Positions 26,644 through 36,938 of a stretch of 64,000 nt of DNA are shown one piece after another. The stretch is from Geothrix sp. 21YS21S-2. Its GTDB lineage: Bacteria > Acidobacteriota > Holophagae > Holophagales > Holophagaceae. How positions within the stretch are numbered: the stretch's first letter is position 1; every line of letters starts with the position of its first letter. The notes under the pieces were generated by a model. It ran no database searches. It was given only the letters and a program-made list of their open reading frames with translations, and was not told the origin of the DNA. The position numbers and the translations under genes are program-made. Location: positions 1-64,000 of the forward strand of contig NZ_CP132910.1 in NCBI RefSeq assembly GCF_030846775.1, in the 5' to 3' direction.

Positions 26644-27459
26644 TCAGTTGCCCAGGTAGGTGAACCAGAACCTCACGCCCAGGGAACTCCCCTCGAACCC
26701 GTCCGGAAGCCTGGGCAACGGATCGGACCGGCGGACGGCCATCAGGGCGCTCTGGTCCATGTTCGCGTTCCCGCTGGGGATCTCGATGCGGGCGCCGTCG
26801 AGGCCGCCGTCCCTGCGGATGCGGAAGTAGATCTGCACCCGGCCCTGGCTGGAGGTGACGCGGTTCCAGTTTCCGGTGATCCGGCTCTGCACCTGCTGGA
26901 GGTACCACATGAAGGGGAAGTCGCCGTCCAGCTCCCCCACCAGGCCGGTGCCTCCGGCCACGCCGTTGGAGGCCTTGAGGCCGGGGATGCCCGTGGCCGC
27001 GCCGATGCCGCCCCCCCCGCCCGAGCCCGAGGCTCCGGTTGAAGGGTTGAGGCTGGGGGTCTTGCCTTTGGAGGCCACGGGGGCCTTGCCCATGCTGTCG
27101 GGATTGGTGCTGGTGCCCTGGAGGGGTTTGGAGGCCTTGGTGCCGAAGGCGTTGGGCGAGGCGTTGTAGCCGGTGGGCTCGCTGCGCTTGGGGGCCACCT
27201 CCTCCACCCGGCGCTGGCGCTCGCCCTCCTTGCCCTGCTCCAGGGGGCCTTCGCCTCCGGCCACGCCCTCGACGCCGGCGGCGGGGAGGCGCACCCAGGT
27301 GACCTTGGTCTCTTCGGGCGGGGGGGGCGCCTTGGGGGTGAAGAGGATGGCGCCCACCACCAGCACGTGGACGGCGACGCTCACGCCGATCCCCAGGCTG
27401 AGCCCCTGCTTGCCCAGCAGGGCCCGTTCGTGGAGGTAGGCGTAGAGTTCCTGGCTCAC
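26644..27459 (-). CDS. TonB-like energy transducer
   Basis: The protein has 271 residues from a GTG. A single N-terminal transmembrane helix (SLGIGVSVAVHVLVVGAILFT) is followed by a short Pro run, a low-complexity Gly/Ser/Lys spacer and a C-terminal TonB/TolA domain (YLQQVQSRITGNWNRVTSSQGRVQIYFRIRRDGGLDGARIEIPSG). It lies 7 bases after the exbD/tolR-type gene in the same direction, so the two act together. These proteins pass proton-motive force from the inner membrane to the outer membrane. No ExbB/TolQ gene is in the window; the third partner must be elsewhere. Confidence 0.8.
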   Translation of the reverse strand: MSQELYAYLHERALLGKQGLSLGIGVSVAVHVLVVGAILFTPKAPPPPEETKVTWVRLPAAGVEGVAGGEGPLEQGKEGERQRRVEEVAPKRSEPTGYNASPNAFGTKASKPLQGTSTNPDSMGKAPVASKGKTPSLNPSTGASGSGGGGGIGAATGIPGLKASNGVAGGTGLVGELDGDFPFMWYLQQVQSRITGNWNRVTSSQGRVQIYFRIRRDGGLDGARIEIPSGNANMDQSALMAVRRSDPLPRLPDGFEGSSLGVRFWFTYLGN

Positions 27460-27466
27460 CGGCGCC

Positions 27467-27901
27467 TCAGCGTTCCATGGGCTCGGATCCCGCGGGGGCG
27501 GTGGAGGCCGAGGTGACGAAGCCCACCTGGGTGAAGCCCGCCTCGCGGATGGCGTCGACCACCGTGATGACGCGCCCGTAGGGGATGTTGAGGTCGGCCC
27601 GGACCATGACGGGGCGCTTGCGGCTCTCCGCGGCGCGCTGGCGCAGCTGGGCCTTGAGGACGCCCTCCTGGACGAAGTGCTTCTCGAACTCGATGCGGCC
27701 GTCCCGGGCCAGGGTCACCACCAGGGCCTCGGATTCCAGGTTCTTCCCGGTGCGGCTCTCCGGGAGGTTCACGTCCACGCCGGTGGTGAGCATGGGGGCG
27801 GCCACCATGAAGATGATCAGAAGCACCAGCATCACGTCGATCATCGGCGTCATGTTGATATCCGCCATCTGGCCGCGCTTGGAACCGGGAGTGAATGCCA
27901 T
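27467..27901 (-). CDS. ExbD/TolR-family biopolymer transport protein
   Basis: The 144-residue protein begins with a cytoplasmic Lys/Arg stretch and the family signature [25 protein letters not shown], where the Asp in the membrane helix (IDVML) carries protons. The periplasmic domain contains VNLPES and [23 protein letters not shown]. It works with ExbB/TolQ and the TonB-like product downstream. ExbD and TolR cannot be separated by sequence alone. The ATG lies 50 bases from the divergent topB start. Confidence 0.92.
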   Translation of the reverse strand: MAFTPGSKRGQMADINMTPMIDVMLVLLIIFMVAAPMLTTGVDVNLPESRTGKNLESEALVVTLARDGRIEFEKHFVQEGVLKAQLRQRAAESRKRPVMVRADLNIPYGRVITVVDAIREAGFTQVGFVTSASTAPAGSEPMER

Positions 27902-27951
27902 TCGCCCTTACCTCTGCACCAGTCTACACCTTCGACATAGAATGGTAGACC

Positions 27952-30243
27952 ATGGCCACTCCGATCCGCCTCATCGTCAGCGAAAAACCCAGCATGGGCC
28001 GCGCCATCGCGGCCGCGCTGGGGATCCAGGGCACGGGGCGGAGCTTCATCCAGGGCAACGGCGTCATCGTCACCTGGTGCGTGGGTCATCTGGTGGAGGC
28101 CCTGGACCCTGAAGGCTACGATCCCGCCCTCAAGCGCTGGCGCATGGACAGCGTGCCCTTCTTCCCCCCGGAGTTCCGCTACGCGCCCATCGCCTCCACC
28201 AAGGATCAGTACGATGTGGTGGAACGCCTCATGAACCGGGACGACGTCGGCGACATCGTGAACGCCACCGACGCCGGGAGGGAAGGGGAGCTGATCTTCG
28301 ACCTGGTGTACCGGCTGGCCCGGGCCACCAAGCCCGTGCACCGCTTCTGGACCTCCAGCCTCACCGACGACGCCATCCGCGAGGCCTACGGGCGGATGAA
28401 GCCCGGCGACGCCTATGCGGGCCTGCGGGACGCGGCCCGCTGCCGCCAGGAGGCGGACTGGCTCGTGGGCATCAACTGCACCCGGGCCCAGACCCTGGTG
28501 CAGCAGAAGGCCGGCGGCGAGGGCGTCTATTCCATCGGCCGCGTGCAGACCCCCACCCTGGCCCTCCTGGTGAACCGGGAACTGGAGATCCAGAATTTCG
28601 TGCCCAGGGATTTCTGGACCCTGTGGGCCGTGTTCCAGGCCGGGGCAGGCGCCTACAAGGGCAAGTGGTTCCGGAAGGAGGACGGCCGGGACCAGGACCG
28701 CTTCGACACCGAGGAGGCCGCCAGGGCCCTGGCCGAGGCCCTCAAGGGCAAACCGGGGCGCGTGGCGTCGGTCACGGCGCGCACCGAGAAGAAGAAGCCC
28801 GAGCTCCTCTACGACCTCACCAACCTGCAGAAGGAAGCCAACAAGCGCTTCGGTCTCACCGCCGAGCACACCCTGGCCGTGGCCCAGGAACTCTACGAGG
28901 CCAAGCTCATCAGCTACCCCCGCACCAACTCCCGGTGCCTCACCGAGGCCGACGCGGTGAAGATCCCCGCCTGGATCCGCTCCCTGGCCACGGGCCAGCT
29001 GGAGGCCCTGCGGCCCTTCGTGGACGACCTGCGCAAACGGTGGCCCCAGAAGCTGGACAAGCGCTTCGTGAACGACAAGGAAGTGGAGGACCACACCGCG
29101 CTCGTTCCCACCGAGAACCCCGCCAAGAACCTCACGGGCGACAAGCTCCGCATCTACGAGCTCATCGCCCGGCGCTTCCTGGCGGCCTTCTGGCCGGACC
29201 GGGTCGAGGCCAAGACCACCATCGTCACCAGGATCGAGAAGGAGTCCTTCAAGACCACCGGCACCGTGGTCAAGGCCCTGGGATGGTCCGAGGTGGATCC
29301 GCCCCACTCCCGCCCGAAGAAGGAGGCCAAGGCCGAGGAGGGCGAGGAGCCCGAGGAGGAGGAGGAGGCCGGAACCCTTCCCGCCGTCGCCAAGGACGAG
29401 GCCGTGGAGACGAAGGAACTCTTCCCCAAGGCCGGCAAGACCTCCCCCCCCAAGCGCATGAGCGAGGCCGATCTGCTGGGCGCCATGCAGAGCGCCGGCA
29501 AGGAGCTGGACGACGACGAGCTCAAGGGCGCCATGAAGGACTGCGGACTGGGCACGCCCGCCACCCGCGCCAACATCATCGAGACCCTCCTCAAGCGCGC
29601 CTACCTGGAGCGCAAGCGCAACATCCTGGCCCCCACGCCCAAGGGCATCGACCTGATCAGGAGCATCCGGGCCGAGCCCCTGCGCAGCCCGCAGCTCACC
29701 GGGGAATGGGAGGCGCAGATGGAGCGCATCCGCCGCGGCGAGGCCAGCAGGGACGCCTTCATGGAGGGCATCCGGGACTTCGTCAAGGACGTGGTGGGGC
29801 AGATCAAGGCGGCGGCGCCCGCGGCTTCGGCGCGGCCTCCCTCGGGCCCCGTGGTGGGCGCCTGCCCACGCTGCGGGTCCCCCCTTCACCTCAAGGAGTG
29901 GGAGGGGCGCAACTACGTGAAATGCGCGGCTTCCAAGGATCCGGAGTGCCGCGTGGCCTACGAGACCTCCGCCGACGGCAAGCCCGCCCAGACCTGCCGC
30001 CTGTGCCAGGGCCCCCTGCGCACCACCAAGGCCGGCTCGAAGGTGTGCGTGCTGTGCGGCTCCTGGGCCGCGGACCAGCCCGAGGGCCTGCCCGAACCGG
30101 GCCTGTGCCCCGGCTGCGGGCAGCCCATGCGCATCATCCGCTCCACCACCCGGGGGCAGTACTTCCGCCGCTGCTCCCCCTGCGGCACGGTCGAGGCCCT
30201 CAGCCTCCCGGAATCAACCCCTGCGGCGGCTCCTGAAAACTAG
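27952..30243 (+). CDS. topB: DNA topoisomerase III
   Basis: The 763-residue type IA topoisomerase opens with a TOPRIM domain (RLIVSEKPSMGRAIAAALG, NATDAGREGELIFDLVY). It has the linker ARCRQEADWLVGINCTRAQTL, and the catalytic Tyr322 in KLISYPRTNSR. It decatenates DNA by passing a strand through a single-strand break. Residues 440-500 are an acidic, Lys/Glu-rich insertion. The C-terminus carries zinc-ribbon-like pairs (CPRCGSP, CRLCQGP, CVLCGS, CPGCGQP), a longer metal-binding tail than E. coli TopB has. It is followed directly by the pilT-like gene with a 39-base gap. Confidence 0.95.
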   Translation: MATPIRLIVSEKPSMGRAIAAALGIQGTGRSFIQGNGVIVTWCVGHLVEALDPEGYDPALKRWRMDSVPFFPPEFRYAPIASTKDQYDVVERLMNRDDVGDIVNATDAGREGELIFDLVYRLARATKPVHRFWTSSLTDDAIREAYGRMKPGDAYAGLRDAARCRQEADWLVGINCTRAQTLVQQKAGGEGVYSIGRVQTPTLALLVNRELEIQNFVPRDFWTLWAVFQAGAGAYKGKWFRKEDGRDQDRFDTEEAARALAEALKGKPGRVASVTARTEKKKPELLYDLTNLQKEANKRFGLTAEHTLAVAQELYEAKLISYPRTNSRCLTEADAVKIPAWIRSLATGQLEALRPFVDDLRKRWPQKLDKRFVNDKEVEDHTALVPTENPAKNLTGDKLRIYELIARRFLAAFWPDRVEAKTTIVTRIEKESFKTTGTVVKALGWSEVDPPHSRPKKEAKAEEGEEPEEEEEAGTLPAVAKDEAVETKELFPKAGKTSPPKRMSEADLLGAMQSAGKELDDDELKGAMKDCGLGTPATRANIIETLLKRAYLERKRNILAPTPKGIDLIRSIRAEPLRSPQLTGEWEAQMERIRRGEASRDAFMEGIRDFVKDVVGQIKAAAPAASARPPSGPVVGACPRCGSPLHLKEWEGRNYVKCAASKDPECRVAYETSADGKPAQTCRLCQGPLRTTKAGSKVCVLCGSWAADQPEGLPEPGLCPGCGQPMRIIRSTTRGQYFRRCSPCGTVEALSLPESTPAAAPEN

Positions 30244-30282
30244 TATCATGGGCGGACCTTCCAACGGTTTACGGCGGTCGCC

Positions 30283-31728
30283 ATGGCAAAAATCGACAAG
30301 TTCCTGATGCAGATGGTGAACAAGGGCGCGGCGGTGCTGCGGCTGGATCCGGGCGATTCCCCCGTGGTGGAGGTGGCGGGGGGCCACCGCATCGCGCTGA
30401 GCTCCCAGGAGCTTCTTGGGACCGTGCTGGACGGCCTCGCCAAGGAGATCCTGCCCGAGGACCATTCCACCGCCTACCTGCGCGGGGAGAACGTCAGCTT
30501 CGACTACGTCATGGAGGGCGTCAGGTTCCAGGTGCTCCTCTGCCGGACCAGCCTGGGCACCCGCTTCGTGGTGGCGCGGTTCCGCTCGGCCGCGGAGACC
30601 GGCGCGGTGGCCACGGCCCTGGACAGCCTCGATCCGCTCATCCTGACCCTGCTCACCGGCGGCGGTTCGGACCTGTACCTCGGCGCGGACGAGCCCCCCC
30701 TGGTCCGGATGGGCGGCGAGGTGAAGTCCCTGGGCGACTACGGGAAGCTCTCCGCCAAGCGGCTCCAGGAACTGGTGCAGACCTGGGTTCCGCCCAAGGT
30801 CTGGGAGGCCTTCCTGGCCGGCCAGGACACGGAATTCGCACGCACCGACCCGGGCCTCCCCTGCCGCCTGCGGGTGAGCCTCTTCCATGGCCACGCCGGC
30901 CCCAGCATCGCCGTGCGGGTGATCCCGCGGGAGGTGCCCGACCCCGACAGCCTGGGCCTGCCCGACACCGTGCGGCGCCTGGCCGGGCTCAACAAGGGCC
31001 TGATCCTGCTCACCGGCCCCATGGGCAGCGGCAAGTCCACCACCCAGGCCTGCCTCCTGGCCCTGGCCAACGCCAGCCGCAAGAGCTTCGCCGTCACCAT
31101 CCAGGACTCCATCGAGTTCGAGTTCCCCCCGGGGGCCTGCCTCATCCGGCAGCGGGAGGTGGGCTGCGACCCCGTGCGCCAGAAGCAGGCCCTGCGCGCC
31201 GCCCTGCGCCAGGCGCCGGACATCCTCGCCGCGGGCGAGATCCGGGACGGCCAGACCCTGGACCTGTGCCTCCAGGCCGCCCAGACCGGGCGCATGGTCA
31301 TCGCGACCCTCGCCACCGCCACCCAGGAGGAGACCCTGTCCACCCTGGCGGGCTTCTTCCCCCCGGACCAGCGCCGGCGCGTCCTGGCCCGGCTCTCGGA
31401 GACCCTCACGGCCATCCTGGGCCACACCCTCCTGCCCATGGCCGGCGGGGGCCAGGTGGTGGCCCTTGAAACGCTGTTCAACAACCCCGGCATCGCCTCC
31501 CTGATCCGCGGCGACCGCCTCGGCCAGCTCGCCGACGCCATGAAGCAGAGCCGCTACGGCCAGACCTCCCACAACGAGGCGCTGGTGGCGCTCATCCAGT
31601 CCGGCAAGGTGGACCCCATGGAGGCCTACCTGCGCTGCCACGACCGCGAGTCCTTCATCGCCGCCTGCCAGCGGGCCGAGATCGACTTCGATCCGAGGGA
31701 GGCCGGCCAGCTCGTGACGGAACACTGA
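30283..31728 (+). CDS. PilT-like secretion/twitching ATPase with degenerate N-terminal duplication
   Basis: The 481-residue protein belongs to the PilT/GspE superfamily that powers type IV pilus retraction. Walker A is GPMGSGKSTT near residue 248, and the Walker B region is APDILAAGEIRDGQT. The usual PilT His box (LHTNSA) is altered to LATATQ. PilT itself is about 350 residues. Here an extra N-terminal 110 residues look like a second PilT-N-type domain (FDYVMEGVRFQVLLCRTSLGTRFVVARF), followed by the normal one (DLYLGADEPPLVRMGGEVKSL). No pilus genes are nearby, so its machine is unknown. Loss of the His-box histidine may lower ATP turnover. Confidence 0.8.
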   Translation: MAKIDKFLMQMVNKGAAVLRLDPGDSPVVEVAGGHRIALSSQELLGTVLDGLAKEILPEDHSTAYLRGENVSFDYVMEGVRFQVLLCRTSLGTRFVVARFRSAAETGAVATALDSLDPLILTLLTGGGSDLYLGADEPPLVRMGGEVKSLGDYGKLSAKRLQELVQTWVPPKVWEAFLAGQDTEFARTDPGLPCRLRVSLFHGHAGPSIAVRVIPREVPDPDSLGLPDTVRRLAGLNKGLILLTGPMGSGKSTTQACLLALANASRKSFAVTIQDSIEFEFPPGACLIRQREVGCDPVRQKQALRAALRQAPDILAAGEIRDGQTLDLCLQAAQTGRMVIATLATATQEETLSTLAGFFPPDQRRRVLARLSETLTAILGHTLLPMAGGGQVVALETLFNNPGIASLIRGDRLGQLADAMKQSRYGQTSHNEALVALIQSGKVDPMEAYLRCHDRESFIAACQRAEIDFDPREAGQLVTEH

Positions 31729-31744
31729 TCCTTCCCGCTCCTTG

Positions 31745-31867
31745 CTCGGCGAACCTCGGCCACCTCGGCGATGCCTTCTGTTTCAACAACCCTGCGGCGC
31801 TTCGAATCCATGCGCCGCAGGAGTCGAGGGAAGAAAGGCATCGCCGAGGTGGCCGAGGTTCGCCGAG
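31745..31867. repeat. Long perfect inverted repeat (33 bp arms) with nested hairpin
   Basis: Arms 31745-31777 and 31835-31867 are perfect complements. Inside the 57-base loop a second stem (CTGCGGCGC near 31792 and GCGCCGCAG near 31811) can form. The element contains CTCGGCGA, CCTCGG and AAAGGCA, shared with the elements at 23575 and 38632. It sits between the stops of two converging genes, so it may also act as a bidirectional terminator. Confidence 0.9.
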
Positions 31868-31873
31868 GAAGAG

Positions 31874-32482
31874 CTAGGCTGGCGGGCCTGTCCTCAAGCT
31901 TCGCGGCGACCGGATCGGCGCCAGCTTGCGGGTGATGAGGTGCAGGAGGTGCGCATTTCCGTCACCGTCCGGCAGCAGCACGAGGTTGATCGTCGTCTCC
32001 ACGTCGCCCATGGCCCGGTGGGCCGTGCCCGAAGGGATCCGGAGCCGCTCGGCCAGGTGCTGGAGGCGGGTGCTCTCCAGGGCGGGGTGGAGCCTGCGCC
32101 AGGGGATGCCGCGGCAGGAGCAGCCCCACACCAGGGTGTCGGCCTGGGGCATCACCTGGCGCACGAAGCCCTTGTCGAAGCCGCTGTTGTGGGCCACCAC
32201 CAGGTCGGCCCGGGCCAGGAGCGCGGCCACCCGGGCCGGGTCGATGCGCCGGCCCCGGACCATGGCGTCGGTGATGCCGTGGATCGAGGTGGCGATGGCG
32301 GGGATGGGCATGCCGGGGTCGTTCAGTTCCTGGTAGGCGTCCAGGGTGCGCAGCAGGCGCCCCGTGGCGGTCTCCACTTCCAGCAGCACCACGGCGATCT
32401 CCACGAGGCGGTCCCGGGAAGGGTAGAGGCCCGTGGTCTCGGTGTCCACGACGGCGACGAGGGCGGAAGCGGAAAGCGCCAC
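31874..32482 (-). CDS. DnaQ-like 3'-5' exonuclease (DEDDh)
   Basis: The 202-residue protein has the three exonuclease motifs: VVDTETTGLYP (Exo I), HNSGFDKGFV (Exo II) and HRAMGDVETTINL (Exo III, with the DEDDh histidine). The spacing fits the epsilon-like family. As it stands alone, it may be a proofreading subunit or an oligonucleotide/repair exonuclease. The motif SIHGITDAMV is also typical. Its stop lies 7 bases from the palindrome at 31745. The slipin gene precedes it by 8 bases in the same direction, so both may be one transcript. Confidence 0.88.
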   Translation of the reverse strand: MALSASALVAVVDTETTGLYPSRDRLVEIAVVLLEVETATGRLLRTLDAYQELNDPGMPIPAIATSIHGITDAMVRGRRIDPARVAALLARADLVVAHNSGFDKGFVRQVMPQADTLVWGCSCRGIPWRRLHPALESTRLQHLAERLRIPSGTAHRAMGDVETTINLVLLPDGDGNAHLLHLITRKLAPIRSPRSLRTGPPA

Positions 32483-32489
32483 GTATCCC

Positions 32490-33260
32490 CTACTTCGCCG
32501 CGAACTTCTCGAAGGCCTTCATGAGCTCCATGGGCAGGGGGAAGACGATGGTGCTGTTCTTCTCCACGGCGATCTCCGTGAGGGTCTGGAGGTAGCGCAT
32601 CTGGATGGCCACGGGGTTCTGGCTGATCTTGTCGGCGGCTTCCAGCAGCTGGGTGGAGGCCATGAGCTCGCCCTCGGCGGCGATCACCTTGGCGCGCTTC
32701 TCGCGCTCGGCCTCGGCCTGCTTGCCCATGGCGCGCTGGATCTGCTCGGGCAGGTCCACGGACTTCAGCTCGACGCTGGTGACCTCCACGCCCCAGGGCT
32801 CCGTGGAGCGGTCGATGATCTCGCGCAGGCGCACGCTCAGCTTCTCGCGGGCGGCCAGCAGCTCGTCGAGGCTCACCTCGCCCAGCACCGACCGGAGCGT
32901 GGTCTGCGCGATCTGGCTGGTGGCGAAGTAGTAGTTCTCCACGCCGATGATGGCCTGCTTCGTGTCCAGGACCTTGAAGTAGACCACCGCGCTCACCTTC
33001 AGGCTCACGTTGTCCCGGGTGATGATGTCCTGGCTGGGCACGTCCAGGACCACGGTGCGAAGGCTCACGACCACCGCGCGCTGGAAGGGGCGCAGGACGA
33101 AGATGAGTCCCGGGCCCTTGGGCACGGCTCCCACCTTGCCGAGCGTGAAGATCACCGCCCGTTCGTACTCGTTGATCACCCGGATGCAGGACGCCAGCCA
33201 GAAGATGACGCCCAGGATGATCGGAAAGGTGCAGCCGAGACCTGCGAGTTGTGCGGGCAT
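32490..33260 (-). CDS. SPFH/Band 7 (slipin-like) membrane protein
   Basis: The protein has 256 residues from the ATG at 33260, chosen because AAGGAGG lies five bases upstream; an ATG six codons earlier does not have this. One N-terminal membrane helix ([18 protein letters not shown]) is followed by a Band 7 domain ([56 protein letters not shown]) and a long helix with [15 protein letters not shown]. Slipins form membrane-associated oligomers. They are often encoded beside an NfeD protease, but no such gene is here. Confidence 0.93.
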   Translation of the reverse strand: MPAQLAGLGCTFPIILGVIFWLASCIRVINEYERAVIFTLGKVGAVPKGPGLIFVLRPFQRAVVVSLRTVVLDVPSQDIITRDNVSLKVSAVVYFKVLDTKQAIIGVENYYFATSQIAQTTLRSVLGEVSLDELLAAREKLSVRLREIIDRSTEPWGVEVTSVELKSVDLPEQIQRAMGKQAEAEREKRAKVIAAEGELMASTQLLEAADKISQNPVAIQMRYLQTLTEIAVEKNSTIVFPLPMELMKAFEKFAAK

Positions 33261-33315
33261 GTGAACCTCCTTGTTCACACCATTCTCGCAGGGCCGGCGA
33301 GGGCCGGCGCCTATT

Positions 33316-33939
33316 TCATCGGCGGACGTACGGGTTGCCCGCCGCCTCCTCCCCGATGGTGGTGGCCGGGCCGTGCCCCGGGATCACGAGGGTGGCGTCC
33401 GGCAGCGCGTACAGCTCGCGCTGGATGCTCTGCTCCAGGTGCTCCCAGCTGCCCCCCCACAGGTCGGTGCGGCCCACGCCGCCCTGGAAGAGGGTGTCCC
33501 CGGCCAGCACGACGCCCCCGCGCTCGAACTCGCCGTGGAAGCAGCAGGAGCCGGGCGTGTGCCCTGGCGTATGCAGTGTGGCCAGGCCGCCGTGCACGTC
33601 GCCCTCGGCCAGGGGCGCGGTGTCGGGGCGGGGGATGGCGTCCATTCCGAAGATCCCCGTCTGCATGTCCAGGGCGTCCAGGAGGAAGAGATCCGCCGGG
33701 TGGAGCAGGGCGGGGCACTGCCAGAGCTCCTGGAGCTCCCGGGTGGCCCCGACGTGGTCGAAGTGGGCGTGGGTGTGGAGGAGGGCGGCCACCTTGAAGC
33801 CCAGGGCCTGGACCCTGAGGGCGATGCGGGCCCCCTCGCCGCCGGGATCCACCACGACGCCCTGGGCGGTCCCGGGATTCCAGAGGAGGGTGCAGTTGCA
33901 GCCCAGGGGGCCTACGGCAAAGGATTCGAGCTTGAGCAC
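33316..33939 (-). CDS. MBL-fold hydrolase (glyoxalase II-like)
   Basis: The protein has 207 residues from GTG 33939, preceded by GGAG; an upstream GTG at 33963 is also in frame. The fold's metal site is complete: THAHFDHVG, then HTPGHTPGS, a GDTLF Asp and PGHGP. The start [21 protein letters not shown] and the DPGG stretch are typical of the hydroxyacylglutathione hydrolase-like family. The substrate (thioester or sulfur compound) is not decided by sequence. It is divergent from the hybrid kinase with 89 bases between starts. Confidence 0.87.
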   Translation of the reverse strand: MLKLESFAVGPLGCNCTLLWNPGTAQGVVVDPGGEGARIALRVQALGFKVAALLHTHAHFDHVGATRELQELWQCPALLHPADLFLLDALDMQTGIFGMDAIPRPDTAPLAEGDVHGGLATLHTPGHTPGSCCFHGEFERGGVVLAGDTLFQGGVGRTDLWGGSWEHLEQSIQRELYALPDATLVIPGHGPATTIGEEAAGNPYVRR

Positions 33940-34028
33940 GGCATCTCCGGAAGGGCTGTCCACGGCGCCCCTTTCCGACTAGATTATCCCTCAAAGCCCA
34001 TTTCCGTGACGCCCACCCTCGAGGTCCC

Positions 34029-36334
<2,306 letters not shown>

Positions 36335-36338
<4 letters not shown>

Positions 36339-36350
36339 CTATCTAGTTAT
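36335..36350. promoter_or_regulatory. Candidate operator upstream of the molybdoenzyme operon
   Basis: ATAACTATCTAGTTAT has two perfect 7-base arms and a TC spacer, unusual in this GC-rich window. It overlaps the TAA of the histidine kinase gene and sits about 240 bases before the cytochrome start. A possible promoter follows (TTAATA at 36356 and TATAAA at 36379, 17-base spacing). The Rrf2 regulator at the end of the operon could be the binder; this is a guess. Confidence 0.45.
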
Positions 36351-36589
36351 ACAATTTAATAAAAAAATATTCTTGCGCTATAAACACGATGGCGCGATCT
36401 TCTATTCCGGAAGGTGCGAGCCTTCCCGACGCAGGTGTGAATCCTTTCAATCGAGCAATCCATATCGAATCGCCGACGCCCACGGGCGTTCACGCGGATC
36501 CGAAATCTTTCACCACAAGGCCTCCCTTCGAGTCCTTGGGTTACCTCTACCTCAACACGCGCTTCGGCGCCCGGAAGAAAGGAAAACTC

Positions 36590-36913
36590 ATGAAATTACT
36601 ATCGATCTTCACGCTGGCCGCCCTCCTGGCGGCCCCCCTCGCCGCGGAGCCCAAGGGCAGCGACACCAAGGGGAAGTTCTTCTTCAAGAAGAACTGCAAG
36701 TCCTGCCACGTGGAGAACGGGAAGGCCGCTGTGGTGACCCCCCTTTCCAAGACCCAGGCCCAGTGGCGCAAGGTCTTCGACGCCGGCAAGCACGGGAGGA
36801 CGGGCGAGGGCTTCTCGCCGAAGTACGGCACCCCCGAACAGATCCTGGACATCAAGACCTTCCTGATCAACCACGCCTCCGATTCCCCCCAGCCCGAAAC
36901 CTGCGGCGGCTGA
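36590..36913 (+). CDS. Small monohaem c-type cytochrome
   Basis: The protein has 107 residues with an N-terminal signal peptide (MKLLSIFTLAALLAAPLAAEP). One haem site (KNCKSCH) follows near residue 36. The distal Met ligand is not obvious. AAAGGA precedes the ATG. It is probably a periplasmic electron carrier. It opens the run cytochrome, outer-membrane protein, molybdoenzyme, ferredoxin, NrfD, and lies 25 bases upstream of the barrel gene. It may pass electrons to or from the reductase complex. The leader of about 250 bases before it is AT-rich and carries the palindrome at 36335. Confidence 0.83.
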   Translation: MKLLSIFTLAALLAAPLAAEPKGSDTKGKFFFKKNCKSCHVENGKAAVVTPLSKTQAQWRKVFDAGKHGRTGEGFSPKYGTPEQILDIKTFLINHASDSPQPETCGG

Positions 36914-36938
36914 TCCTCCCCTGCTCTGGAGCCGAACC

